Below, one piece after another: positions 27,903 to 36,030 of a stretch of DNA of 39,531 nt (positions are counted from its first letter, which is position 1; the number at the start of each line of letters is the position of its first letter). Source of the DNA: an uncultured Hyphomicrobiales bacterium (GTDB lineage Bacteria; Pseudomonadota; Alphaproteobacteria; Rhizobiales; Xanthobacteraceae). Below the pieces are notes generated by a model, which saw only the letters and a program-made list of their open reading frames with translations, was not told the DNA's origin and did not search any database. The stretch is taken from NCBI GenBank assembly GCA_903839845.1, contig CAIMEA010000158.1:1-39531 (forward strand), read 5' to 3'. Position numbers and translations under genes: made by a program.

Positions 27903-27975
27903 ACCTCAATGATAGCCGCGTAACGTTGCCGCGCACGGCATAAAACCGTGCGTGCGTTTGTGTCGGAGAGCGGTC

Positions 27976-28299
27976 ATGGCGAACCTCGTTTACGTTCAGC
28001 CGAATGGCGCGCGCGTGTCGGTCGACGCGCCGGACGGTATCACGGTGATGCAGGCGGCGGTCGACACCGCGGTCGAAGGTATCATTGGCGCCTGCGCCGG
28101 CAGCTGCGCCTGCGGCACCTGTCACGTCTATATCGACGAACGCTATACGTCGCTGTTGCCGCCGATCACGCCCGAGGAAGACCACAAGCTCGACGAGGTC
28201 GCCGCGCCGGTGAAACGCAACAGCCGCATGGCCTGCCGCGTCGTCGTCACGTCGCGGCTCGATGGCATGGTCGTGCATATTCCCAAGACGCAGGGCTAG
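27976..28299 (+). CDS. 2Fe-2S ferredoxin, adrenodoxin type
   Basis: A 107-residue ferredoxin carrying electrons in the cytoplasm. The cluster ligands are Cys40, Cys46, Cys49 and Cys87, in the pattern Cx5Cx2C (CAGSCACGTC) plus MACRV. Cys44 is extra. The IGAC and DERYTSLLPPITPEEDHKLDEV segments are typical of the adrenodoxin/putidaredoxin group that serves P450s or oxygenases. GGAGAG six bases before ATG 27976 fixes the start. No oxygenase or ferredoxin reductase gene is next to it. Confidence 0.92.
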   Translation: MANLVYVQPNGARVSVDAPDGITVMQAAVDTAVEGIIGACAGSCACGTCHVYIDERYTSLLPPITPEEDHKLDEVAAPVKRNSRMACRVVVTSRLDGMVVHIPKTQG

Positions 28300-28310
28300 A
28301 GCGACCCGCC

Positions 28311-28787
28311 TCAGCCCTTCGCCGGAAAAATCATGCAGGTCGTCGTGGCGTGCGCGTAGAGCTTGCCGGCGGCGTCTTTCAAGTCGCCTTCCGACGTCGC
28401 CACGGTGCGGCCGCGATGAATGACGCGGCCCTCGGCGCGCACCGGGCCGGTGTCGTGGCTCATGGCGCGCACATAATTGAGCTTCAGCTCCAGCGTGGTC
28501 CAGGCATCGCCTTTGTGCAGCGTCGAGAAGATGGCGCAACCGAGCGCGGAGTCGAGCAAGGTCGCGGCGAAGCCGCCATGCACGCTGCCGATCGGGTTGT
28601 AGTGTTGTAGGTTTGGAAGACCTTCGAAGACGACGCGGCCGGGATCGGCCTCGGTCAAATGAAAACCCATCACTTCGCTGATTGGAGGTTGCGGCAGCGT
28701 GCCGGCGATGATGGCTCTGAGAAAGCCAAGGCCGTCATAGGATTTGAGGACATCTGAATCGACCACGCCGTAGGAATAGTCCGTCAC
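28311..28787 (-). CDS. PaaI-type hotdog-fold thioesterase
   Basis: A 158-residue hotdog protein likely hydrolysing acyl-CoA or phenylacyl-CoA thioesters. The active-site motif NPIGSVHGGFAATLLDSALG (about 72-91) includes the HGG turn; the closing region KLYAHATTTCMIF is typical. GTG 28787 is chosen because MTDYSYGVV fits the domain start; a longer open frame upstream overlaps the phosphatase gene in another frame. It lies 41 bases downstream of the phosphatase gene. Confidence 0.85.
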   Translation of the reverse strand: MTDYSYGVVDSDVLKSYDGLGFLRAIIAGTLPQPPISEVMGFHLTEADPGRVVFEGLPNLQHYNPIGSVHGGFAATLLDSALGCAIFSTLHKGDAWTTLELKLNYVRAMSHDTGPVRAEGRVIHRGRTVATSEGDLKDAAGKLYAHATTTCMIFPAKG

Positions 28788-28828
28788 ACTTGCCCCCGTT
28801 CTTTGCGCGACAAGTGTAGCGCAGGTCG

Positions 28829-29335
28829 CTAAAGCAAATCGAGCCGGAACGGATGGCCTTCCGGCGCTTCCAGTCCGCGCCCCAGGGCTTCGACCGCGCG
28901 CACCATGCGCCCGTCGCGCTTGAGCATGCGGTCGGCGATGGCGACGATGCGGGTATTGGGCATGGCGGTCGCCGACGCATCGCGGATGGCGCGGGCGATT
29001 TCCGCTTCGTCGCGGGCTGGATTGAGCGCGCAGGCGGCGGTGAAGGCGGCGGCGGTCGAACGGCTTATGCCGGCAAAGCAATGCACCACCATCGGCGCCT
29101 TGCGGTCCCAGCTTTGCGCGAAGGCCAGAAGCCGCGCGACATGTTCGTCGGCGGGCAGGGTCTGGCCTTCACTGGCCTCGGCGATGTCCTCGAGGCCGAG
29201 GATCAGATGATTTTGCGGCGCGATGTGGGCCGGCCGCGTGGCGCGGTCGGTCTGCCGCAGCAGCGTGACGATATGGCTGGCGCCGGTCTCGTCGACCGTG
29301 GCGTGCAGGCGGGCGAGGGAGCAGACATGGATCAT
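28829..29335 (-). CDS. Dual-specificity/tyrosine phosphatase family protein
   Basis: A 168-residue protein with the Cx5R phosphate-binding loop HCFAGISRS (85-93); Cys86 is the nucleophile and Arg92 binds phosphate. Asp50 in LGLEDI is a candidate general acid. The TAAAFTAACALNP helix following the loop is typical of the family. Substrate unknown: protein tyrosine, inositol or nucleotide phosphates are all possible. The ribosome site is weak. Confidence 0.87.
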   Translation of the reverse strand: MIHVCSLARLHATVDETGASHIVTLLRQTDRATRPAHIAPQNHLILGLEDIAEASEGQTLPADEHVARLLAFAQSWDRKAPMVVHCFAGISRSTAAAFTAACALNPARDEAEIARAIRDASATAMPNTRIVAIADRMLKRDGRMVRAVEALGRGLEAPEGHPFRLDLL

Positions 29336-29372
29336 GGGTTGTATCTAGTCCGAAGCAGCGACGAAGCAAACC

Positions 29373-29984
29373 TCAGGCGCGTAACAATTTCTCGATCCGC
29401 TCGGTCAGGCGTTTGGCGGCGGTCGAAGCCGGCCAGGGCGTGAGATAGTCGCGCTCCATCGCGGCGGAATATTTCGGCGGCGGCCCAAAGAATTTGCGCG
29501 CTTCCGCATCGGCGAAACCGGCCAGATGCGTCGATTCGAGATAGGCCGCGTTGCGGTCGGCGGCCTTGATCAACTTGAGCAAGGTTTCCGGCAGTTTCGC
29601 CGGCAGCCCGAAATGCAGGTGAATGGCGGCGAGCAGCCGATGCTCGACGACCTTGTAGCTGTCGCCGATCACCGCCTTGAACGGCGAGATCATGTCGCCG
29701 ATGACGTATTCGGCGCTATCGTGCAGCAGCACGGCGAGGCGGCCGCGCGCGTCCAGCGTCGGCGATTTCTGCCGCGCCAGCGCTTCGACCAGCAGCACGT
29801 GCTGCGCCACCGAGAAGATATGCGCGCCCTTGGTCTGGCCGTTCCAGCGTGCGACGCGCGCCAGACCGTGCGCGATGTCTTCCAGTTCGACGTCGAGCGG
29901 CGAGGGGTCGAGCAGATCGAGCCGGCGTCCCGACAACATGCGTTGCCAGGCGCGCGGCGCGCCGGCTTTGGCGGCTTTGCTCAT
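29373..29984 (-). CDS. HD-domain phosphohydrolase (YfbR-like)
   Basis: A 203-residue HD-domain protein. The metal ligands seen are His62 (VAQHVLL) and the His88-Asp89 pair in LLHDSAEYVIGD; KAADRNAAYLE later supplies an Asp. The sequence resembles the YfbR-type nucleotidases that dephosphorylate deoxynucleoside monophosphates. Its ATG overlaps the Tag TGA (ATGA, 29981-29984), so it is coupled to tag and ygfZ. A role in nucleotide-pool cleaning with the repair gene is an inference. Confidence 0.87.
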   Translation of the reverse strand: MSKAAKAGAPRAWQRMLSGRRLDLLDPSPLDVELEDIAHGLARVARWNGQTKGAHIFSVAQHVLLVEALARQKSPTLDARGRLAVLLHDSAEYVIGDMISPFKAVIGDSYKVVEHRLLAAIHLHFGLPAKLPETLLKLIKAADRNAAYLESTHLAGFADAEARKFFGPPPKYSAAMERDYLTPWPASTAAKRLTERIEKLLRA

Positions 29985-30589
29985 TTGCGCTTCGCCAGCT
30001 TGTTGCACTTGGCGTGGCAGTGACAGGTCACCAGATGATCGTTGACCATGCCGACCGCCTGCATGAAGGCATAGACAATGGTGGGGCCGACGAATTTGAA
30101 ACCATGGCCGAGCAGTTGCTTGCTCATTGCGCGTGAAATTTCGTCTTCGGTCGGCGTCTTCGCGCGCGCACCAATCTTGTGATCGAGCGGTCTGCCGCCG
30201 AGATGATCCCACAGCATCGCGGAAAATCCGGGACCCTTGTCCATGATCTTGAGGAACGCCTTGGCCGAGCCGATCGTGCCGACGATCTTGGCGCGGTTGC
30301 GCACGATGCCGGCATCGTTCATCAGCCGCTCGACCTTCTTCGGCGTATAGCGGGCGATCTTCTCGGGATTGAAATCGTCGAAAGCGGCGCGGAAATTGTC
30401 GCGCTTGCGCAAAATCGTGATCCAAGACAACCCGGCCTGGAAGCCATCGAGAATGAGCTTTTCGAACAGAGCGCGGTCGTCCCATTCGGGCACGCCCCAT
30501 TCCTCGTCGTGATAGGCGACGTAAAGCGGGTCGGTCTTCGGCCAGGGGCAGCGGACCAGGCCGTCGTCATGGGTGATCGCGCCGCTCAT
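29981..30589 (-). CDS. tag: DNA-3-methyladenine glycosylase I
   Basis: A 202-residue alkyl-base repair glycosylase that excises 3-methyladenine. The zinc site matches E. coli Tag by spacing: Cys14 and His27 (13 apart, as Cys4/His17), then His185 and Cys189 in HLVTCHCH. Other blocks are RCPWPKTDPLYVAYHDEEWG (about 13-32), FQAGLSWITILRKR and IVRNRAKI. It starts inside the end of ygfZ (ATGA, 30586-30589) and overlaps the HD gene, forming a three-gene coupled unit. No alkylation-response (Ada) regulator is nearby. Confidence 0.96.
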   Translation of the reverse strand: MSGAITHDDGLVRCPWPKTDPLYVAYHDEEWGVPEWDDRALFEKLILDGFQAGLSWITILRKRDNFRAAFDDFNPEKIARYTPKKVERLMNDAGIVRNRAKIVGTIGSAKAFLKIMDKGPGFSAMLWDHLGGRPLDHKIGARAKTPTEDEISRAMSKQLLGHGFKFVGPTIVYAFMQAVGMVNDHLVTCHCHAKCNKLAKRK

Positions 30590-31485
30590 GAGGAAGCCTT
30601 GTCCTCGCCGGGCCAGGCGAACGTGCCCCAGTCCGGTTTGCGCACGCGGATCGGCACGCCGCCGGCGGTCATCGGCGCCGAATTTGCCAAAGCCTCGGCG
30701 ACTTTGTCGAGCCGCAGCAGCGCCAGGCCGTGGCCGTTCGCGGTCGAGCCGACAGCGCCGATATATTTATCGCCGACCGCCACCGGCATGCCCTGCATCG
30801 GCGCGCCTTCGTCATAAACAATTGGCACGACGCGGCTGCGCGCGGTCGAGCGGTGCTCGACGCGCGAGACCACTTCCTGGCCGACATAACAGCCTTTGTC
30901 GAAATCGACGCCGGCGAGCTGGTCCATATCGGCTTCGTGCGGGAAGGCGTCGAGATAGGTGAAATCCTGGCCGCCGCGCGGCACGCCGAGCGCGATGCGG
31001 TGCGCATCATAGATGTCCGGCTCGACCAGTTTGGCGCCGAGATCGGCGGCAGTCTCCGCCGCCAGTTCCGGCGGCACGATGATGCGCATGCCTAAGCCGG
31101 GCAAGCGCGGGTCGCCGTAAGACAGGCCGTAGTCGCTCTCGGTGCCGATGGCCTTATCGCCCCAATAGGCCATGACGCCGAGATTGGCGGACAGGTCCTC
31201 GATCGTCACCTTGGCGCGCAGCCGGTAAAAGGTCAGCTTTTCCACAAGGGGCTGCACCAGCGGCTTCGGGCAATCGAGGAAAAAGCCGCTGCCGTCTTCG
31301 GGCAGGGCTTCGACGACGATGAAGTCGACGATGATCTTGCCTTGCGGCGTCAGCAGCGCGCCGAAGCGCGCTCTGCCGGGGGCGACCTTGCTGATGTCGG
31401 TAGTGGCCAGCCCATTGAGAAAGTGCCGGGCGTCGTCGCCGGCAACCTTGACCACGCCTCGTTCGGGTAGCAGCGCTGCTTGCAT
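30586..31485 (-). CDS. ygfZ: Folate-binding YgfZ/CAF17 family protein
   Basis: A 299-residue tetrahydrofolate-dependent factor for Fe-S cluster biogenesis and repair. The signature KGCYVGQEV is at 198-206 with the conserved Cys199, following the GVDFD stretch. The N-terminal GcvT-like region with FLNGLATTDIS and RARFGALLTPQGKIIVDF is normal. AGAGAG precedes the ATG. It is divergent from the dihydroorotase gene; that gene order (pyrC with ygfZ divergent) is common in related bacteria as far as I recall. Confidence 0.94.
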   Translation of the reverse strand: MQAALLPERGVVKVAGDDARHFLNGLATTDISKVAPGRARFGALLTPQGKIIVDFIVVEALPEDGSGFFLDCPKPLVQPLVEKLTFYRLRAKVTIEDLSANLGVMAYWGDKAIGTESDYGLSYGDPRLPGLGMRIIVPPELAAETAADLGAKLVEPDIYDAHRIALGVPRGGQDFTYLDAFPHEADMDQLAGVDFDKGCYVGQEVVSRVEHRSTARSRVVPIVYDEGAPMQGMPVAVGDKYIGAVGSTANGHGLALLRLDKVAEALANSAPMTAGGVPIRVRKPDWGTFAWPGEDKASS

Positions 31486-31565
31486 TTTTGGCTCTCTTTT
31501 CGCCCCCGTGGACGGGGTAGTCTCTTGCCAGACCTCGCGGCGAAACGTAAGCGCTGTCAGGCAAG

Positions 31566-31600
31566 CCTTAAAGTGCCTGCCTTAAAGTCCCGTCTTAAAG
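31566..31600 (+). repeat. 14-bp direct repeat in the dihydroorotase leader
   Basis: CCTTAAAGTGCCTG (31566-31579), CCTTAAAGTCCCGT (31580-31593) and CTTAAAGCC (from 31594) form a three-copy direct repeat of period 14, ending 15 bases before the pyrC ATG. Confidence 0.7.
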
Positions 31601-31614
31601 CCTACTGGACCGCC

Positions 31615-32949
31615 ATGGCCGAAACCTATGACCTCATTCTCAAGGGTGGAACCGTCGTCAATCAGGACGGCGAGGGCCTGCGCGATATCGGCATACGCGG
31701 CGGCCGCTTCGCGGCCATCGGCGATCTGTCGCTGAGCCATGCCGGCGAGACCGTCGACTGCCGCGGGCTGCACCTTCTGCCCGGCGTCATGGACACGCAT
31801 GTGCATTTCCGCGAGCCCGGCCTGACGCACAAGGAAGACCTGGAAAGCGGCTCGCGCGGCGCCGTGCTCGGCGGCGTCACCGCCGTGTTCGAAATGCCGA
31901 ACACGATCCCGCCGACCACGGACGCCGGCGCGCTGGCCGACAAGGTCAAGCGCGCGCATCACCGCATGCATTGCGACTTCGCCTTCTATGTCGGCGCGAC
32001 GCGCGAGAACACCCGCGACCTCGGCGAACTCGAGCGGCTGCCGGGCGCCTGCGCGGTCAAGGTGTTTATGGGCTCGTCGACCGGCACGCTGCTGATCGAC
32101 GACGACGAGGGCGTGCGCGCCGTGCTCAAGGCGATCAACCGCCGCGCCGCGTTCCATTCCGAGGACGAAAATCGCCTGCGCGAGCGCATGGACCTGCGCA
32201 TCGAGGGCGACCCGCGCTCGCACCCGGTCTGGCGCGACGCGCAAGCCGCGCTGATCTGCACGCAACGCCTGATCCGGCTGGCGCATGAAACCGGCAAGCG
32301 TGTCCACGTCCTGCACGTCACCTCGAAAGACGAAGCGATCTTCCTGGCCGATCACAAGGACGTCGCCACCGCCGAAGCGACCCCGGCGCATCTCACCTTG
32401 GCCGCCCCCGACTGTTACGAGAAGCTCGGGACTTTGGCGCAGCTCAATCCGCCGATCCGCGATGCCGCTCACCGCGCCGGTCTGTGGAACGCCATCGCGC
32501 AAGGCGTCATCGACAATATCGGCTCCGACCATTCGCCGCACACCCGCGAGGAAAAGGCGCTGGTCTATCCGAAGACCCACTCCGGCATGACCGGCGTGCA
32601 GTCATTGGTTCCGGTGATGCTCGATCACGTAAACGCCGGGCGGCTGAGCCTGCAACGCTTCGTCGATCTAACCAGTGCCGGTCCGGCGCGCGTGTTCGGT
32701 ATCGCATGTAAAGGCCGCATATCTGTCGGCTATGACGCCGACGTTACGGTCGTCGATCTCAAGCGCCGCGAAACTATCACCGATCAGTGGACCGCATCGC
32801 GGGCCGGCTGGACGCCTTATAACGGTATGACGGTGACCGGCTGGCCGGTTGGAACCGTGATCCGCGGCCAAAAAGTGATGTGGGACGGCAGCTTGAGCGC
32901 AGCCTCGCAAGGCGAGACGGTGCGTTTCGTCGAGACGTTGGGCAGCTGA
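31615..32949 (+). CDS. pyrC: Dihydroorotase, class I
   Basis: A 444-residue amidohydrolase catalysing reversible ring closure of carbamoyl-aspartate in pyrimidine synthesis. Metal and catalytic residues are seen: His62 and His64 in DTHVHFREPG, carboxylated Lys149 in CAVKVFMGSSTG, His181 (AFHSEDE), His234 (VHVLHVTS) and Asp305 (IGSDHSPHT). The length fits class I. Start ATG 31615 gives the usual MAETYDLILKGG. A paralogous inactive-subunit role next to PyrB cannot be excluded, but all residues here look active. Confidence 0.93.
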   Translation: MAETYDLILKGGTVVNQDGEGLRDIGIRGGRFAAIGDLSLSHAGETVDCRGLHLLPGVMDTHVHFREPGLTHKEDLESGSRGAVLGGVTAVFEMPNTIPPTTDAGALADKVKRAHHRMHCDFAFYVGATRENTRDLGELERLPGACAVKVFMGSSTGTLLIDDDEGVRAVLKAINRRAAFHSEDENRLRERMDLRIEGDPRSHPVWRDAQAALICTQRLIRLAHETGKRVHVLHVTSKDEAIFLADHKDVATAEATPAHLTLAAPDCYEKLGTLAQLNPPIRDAAHRAGLWNAIAQGVIDNIGSDHSPHTREEKALVYPKTHSGMTGVQSLVPVMLDHVNAGRLSLQRFVDLTSAGPARVFGIACKGRISVGYDADVTVVDLKRRETITDQWTASRAGWTPYNGMTVTGWPVGTVIRGQKVMWDGSLSAASQGETVRFVETLGS

Positions 32950-33045
32950 TCAAGCGTGCGCCGGACAACCATTGTTCCCTGCCGTCGTCGTCTCGGATGC
33001 AACCGGTATAGCCTCCAACTATTTATTCAAAAAGAACGCTGTAGA

Positions 33046-33056
33046 TTGCATTGCAA
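33046..33056. promoter_or_regulatory. TTGCA-T-TGCAA dyad upstream of the response regulator
   Basis: A perfect inverted repeat of five bases about a single T, containing the core TGCATTGCA. It lies 83 bases before the response regulator start. The core has the same TGCA-N-TGCA form as the two sites at 12327 and 12402. Confidence 0.35.
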
Positions 33057-33138
33057 AGACGGTACGACCATTTATTAGCGGTAACGGTACACCCTTCGAA
33101 CCGACCGAACGAAGAAGGGAACCTGGGGGCTGGGTTAC

Positions 33139-33882
33139 ATGAGCGACGATCTTGTTTCGCTCCGGATCATTGGCATCTCGGCCGCGGAGGCCGAGTTTGA
33201 CCTTTGGCGTCAGGGCGCCGGCCGGTCATCGGTTCCGGTGGAGTTTTCCGTTTGCAACGTGGCGACGGGGATCGCGGAGCTTGGCGCGGGCAAGGCCGAC
33301 ATTTGCCTGATCGACGATGCTTTGCCGGGCGCCGAGAAGGCGGCCGTGACCGCGGCGGCGCGCGCGACCAAGCCCGGGCCCTTGATCTTCGTCTCTGGCG
33401 CGAACGGCAATGCGCGACCCGACGATGTCGATGGCGTGCTGCGAAAACCGGCGAGTACCGACGAGGCCCGCACGCTGATCGAAATCTGCGTGCGCGCCAA
33501 ATTTCCGACGCGCGTTCTGATCGTCGATGATTCCGGCACCATGCGCAGCATCGTGCGCAAGATATTGTCGGCCAGCCGTTTCGCTCTCGATATGCAGGAG
33601 GCGGCGGAAGGTTTCGCGGCGCTCGAACAATTGCGCAGCGGAAAGTTCGGTCTGGTTTTTCTCGACTACAACATGCCGGGCTTCAACGGCCTCGAGACCT
33701 TGTTGGAAATCAAGCGCGAGAACCCGACCGTCGCGGTGGTGATGATGACCTCGACGCTCGACAATGCGATCGCCGACCGGGCCCATGCCGCGGGCGCGCT
33801 CGCCTTTCTCAAGAAGCCGTTCTATCCGGCCGATATCGACAGGCTGCTGGAGCGCTATTACGGCCTGCACACGGCGGGCTAG
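33139..33882 (+). CDS. Two-receiver response regulator without output domain
   Basis: A 247-residue protein. The C-terminal receiver (about 124-243) is complete: Asp130/Asp131 (LIVDDSGTMR), phospho-acceptor Asp176 (FLDYNMPG), Thr204 (MMTSTL) and Lys226 (KKPF). The N-terminal 120 residues look like a degenerate receiver: LIDDALPG at 58-64 and LRKP at 101-104 resemble the acceptor and Lys motifs, but the acidic pair is missing. No DNA-binding or enzyme domain follows. The cognate kinase is not in the window. A GGGGGCTGGG stretch precedes the ATG. Confidence 0.88.
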   Translation: MSDDLVSLRIIGISAAEAEFDLWRQGAGRSSVPVEFSVCNVATGIAELGAGKADICLIDDALPGAEKAAVTAAARATKPGPLIFVSGANGNARPDDVDGVLRKPASTDEARTLIEICVRAKFPTRVLIVDDSGTMRSIVRKILSASRFALDMQEAAEGFAALEQLRSGKFGLVFLDYNMPGFNGLETLLEIKRENPTVAVVMMTSTLDNAIADRAHAAGALAFLKKPFYPADIDRLLERYYGLHTAG

Positions 33883-33897
33883 TCGCGTGGGAAACGC

Positions 33898-34164
33898 CTA
33901 CTGCCGCTGCTGGTCGATGGAAAATTCGCCGTTGCGGATGCGCCCGGCGAGGCCCTCGGTGAAGGTGGCGGCGGCCTCTTCGCCATAGGTGGACACGAAT
34001 TCGGCCAGCGCCGCGAACAGGCAGGCCTGCGCCAGGCAATCGCCGTCAATGCCGTCAAGGCGGGCTTCGGCCCAGGCTTCGTGCAGATAGCCTAAAGCCA
34101 CGCGCTTTTGCTCGTGGTCCGGTACCGGCTCGCGCATCTCAGAGGATCGTCCCGTCGTGGTCAT
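33898..34164 (-). CDS. 88-residue conserved-looking protein
   Basis: A small soluble protein with no recognised family. The body HEAWAEARLDGIDGDCLAQA, then CLFAALAEFVSTYGEEAAA, is mostly helical. GAAGG six bases before ATG 34164 supports this start; a downstream ATG would remove nine residues. Located between the response regulator (convergent, 15 bases apart) and the TIGR02301 gene. Confidence 0.72.
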   Translation of the reverse strand: MTTTGRSSEMREPVPDHEQKRVALGYLHEAWAEARLDGIDGDCLAQACLFAALAEFVSTYGEEAAATFTEGLAGRIRNGEFSIDQQRQ

Positions 34165-34358
34165 TATTGCCTTCGCCGTTACCTTGCCGTCCCGGGACGC
34201 CCGCTTTTGAGCGCCGGTGCTTCATTCCCAAGGCCAACGTTAGCATGCGAATTAAGCCGACATAGCCCAGACATAAAGGAAAGGTTAATTGCTGTGCGTA
34301 ACTGGTTAAGCGCGAAAAGGCCCGTCCACACAGGGCAAATCGCGGGACGGCAGGCCGC

Positions 34359-34829
34359 TCAGTTGGCGTAGCGGGCGGTGATTTCCCGGGCGATTTTGGC
34401 GCCCTCGTCCAGATAGCGGCGGATCGCCAGGTCGGCCGCGGGGGTACAGGTGCGGTAAGTCTGCTCGAAACCCCGGTAGCCGCTGTTGAAGCGGGCGACG
34501 ATGCGGCGCTTGCGTTCGCCACCGGGCGCCTCGGCGTCGATCAAAGCCTGCATCTCGGCGCGCCATTTCTGGCCTTCCTTGGCGCCGCAGACGGTGCGCA
34601 GATATTGCAGCGAGCCAAGAATTTCGGCGAGTCTTTGCAGGTCGCCGTCATAGGGCGCGGTGGCGTTTTCCAGCGCCGGTGGCGGCAGGGCCGGCGTCTG
34701 CGCCGACACGGCCGCCGGCAGCGCCAGGCAGGACAGCATCAAGCCAAGGGCGACCAGGTGTTGGGCGAGCCGTTTTTTCAAAGCGCTTTGTTCCACTTTA
34801 TCGGCTGATATGCGCCCGGCCGCCGGCAT
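34359..34829 (-). CDS. TIGR02301-type secreted protein
   Basis: A 156-residue exported protein. A basic N-terminus and hydrophobic core (LVALGLMLSCLALPAAVSAQ, about 25-44) form a signal peptide. The conserved mature region contains LAEILGSLQYLRTVCG, WRAEMQALIDAE, RRIVARFNSGYRGFEQTYRTC and DLAIRRYLDEG. This matches the alphaproteobacterial TIGR02301 family as I recall it; function unknown. Two Cys could form a disulfide. AAGAGG lies eleven bases before ATG 34829 and five before TTG 34835, so the start is ambiguous. It is 15 bases after the NUDIX gene. Confidence 0.8.
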   Translation of the reverse strand: MPAAGRISADKVEQSALKKRLAQHLVALGLMLSCLALPAAVSAQTPALPPPALENATAPYDGDLQRLAEILGSLQYLRTVCGAKEGQKWRAEMQALIDAEAPGGERKRRIVARFNSGYRGFEQTYRTCTPAADLAIRRYLDEGAKIAREITARYAN

Positions 34830-34844
34830 GCGCAAGATGGCCTC

Positions 34845-35288
34845 TTAAACCTTAACGCGCATGAGATCGGCGGCGGCGGCAACAATTTCGGACAGGCCCT
34901 CGGTGGTCCGCAGGCCGGAAAGCTCTGCCAAAGTCAGCCAGCGCGCATCGTCGAGTTCCTCGTTGAGCGCCGGCTCGCCAGACAGCCAGCGGGCGGCGAA
35001 GCACAGAATAATGAAATGCCGTTCGACCCGGCCCTCGCGGTCGCGCAGGATCGCTTCGCGGTGGCCGGCGAGCGCGACCGGCTCAATCTGGAGCGCGGTC
35101 TCCTCACGCACTTCGCGCTGCACCGCCTCGTGCAGCGTCTCGCCGATTTCCACGACGCCGCCGGGCATGGTGTAGAGGTTGAGCGCCGGCTGGCGCGCGC
35201 GGCGCACCGCCAGCACCTTGCCGTCGCGCATGATGGCGGCACTGACCGCGAGAAAGGGGCGCTGCGGGTAGCTTCGCGCGTCGGCCAT
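34845..35288 (-). CDS. NUDIX hydrolase
   Basis: A 147-residue hydrolase of nucleoside diphosphates linked to another moiety. The complete Nudix box is at 44-66: Gly44, Glu50, Arg58-Glu59, Glu62-Glu63 in the pattern Gx5Ex7REUxEExxU. Upstream, AVSAAIMRDGKVLAVRRAR is the usual first strand. Substrate could be ADP-ribose or oxidised nucleotides; not decidable. It is first in a two-gene unit with the TIGR02301 protein. Confidence 0.92.
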   Translation of the reverse strand: MADARSYPQRPFLAVSAAIMRDGKVLAVRRARQPALNLYTMPGGVVEIGETLHEAVQREVREETALQIEPVALAGHREAILRDREGRVERHFIILCFAARWLSGEPALNEELDDARWLTLAELSGLRTTEGLSEIVAAAADLMRVKV

Positions 35289-35386
35289 GATTGAACGGTC
35301 CGCTTCGGGTTGGGCAGGTCTATGGCCCTGCCTAGCATTTCACCGCGGGGAGATCATGCCGGCGAAGGAAATTTATCGGCCAGACC

Positions 35387-35932
35387 TCAGGCGCTCCGCA
35401 TCAGACGGTCGGCGGTCGCCTGCGGCGCGTCGATCTCGCGCAGATCGATCTCGCCATTGATCACCGCGCCGGCCCGCGCAACCAGTTGCTTCAGCCAGGC
35501 GGCGGCGCGGCCGGCAAGATCGCCGGTGGCCTGCGCCGGCAAATCGGCGCTCAGGCTCGTGCGGGTGGTTTCGATCAATGTCGTCATCGTGCTGGCCAGA
35601 TTGTCGAGGCAGGCGCGCGCCGCCGGATCGGCACCGGCATAGGCGGCGATCGCCAGTTCGCGGCCCTTGAAGTGCGATGTAAGAAAGTGTTCGCGATAGC
35701 TCATCGGCCGCCAGCGGCGGATATCGGCGAGGCAGTCCGGACAATCGCCGATCATCTCGAGCAACATGATCGCTTCGTTGAAATGGTTCAGATAGTCGGT
35801 CGCCAGACCGGTCTGCGGATTGATGTTGGCGCCGGCCAGCTGGCAGCCTTCCGCGCATTGCTCCGGCACCAGCGCCGCCGGACAGGCCGCGGTCTCGTCT
35901 TGCAGCTTAAGCCCGCAATCCTGATATTGCAT
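35387..35932 (-). CDS. Cys-rich protein of unknown function
   Basis: A 181-residue soluble protein I do not recognise. Cysteines lie at about 6, 17, 26, 30, 64, 67 and 108, including a Cx3C (QCAEGC) and a CxxC (DCPDC), which suggests metal or Fe-S binding. The middle region with MSYREHFLTSHFKGRELAI is well formed. ATG 35932 is preferred; a frame opening at 36058 would overlap the divergent SRAP gene. The 98-base gap to that gene holds AT-rich promoter-like sequence (GGTATAGTGTTATATTC). Confidence 0.75.
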   Translation of the reverse strand: MQYQDCGLKLQDETAACPAALVPEQCAEGCQLAGANINPQTGLATDYLNHFNEAIMLLEMIGDCPDCLADIRRWRPMSYREHFLTSHFKGRELAIAAYAGADPAARACLDNLASTMTTLIETTRTSLSADLPAQATGDLAGRAAAWLKQLVARAGAVINGEIDLREIDAPQATADRLMRSA

Positions 35933-36030
35933 TGTCAGGGGCCCCCAACCCCTAATCCACAAGCGGTATAGTGTTATATTCGCGGCGGTTAATTCGTCAT
36001 TAATGACAGGATAGATTAAGGCTTCTGAAT

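Noticed and set aside
34285-34302. TTAA...TAAC pattern resembling a CtrA site
   Set aside because: Spacing is ten bases rather than the seven of TTAA-N7-TTAAC.
35933-36030. Search for an alphaproteobacterial SOS box upstream of the SRAP gene
   Set aside because: No GTTC-N7-GTTC or GAAC-N7-GAAC is present, so LexA control is not supported.
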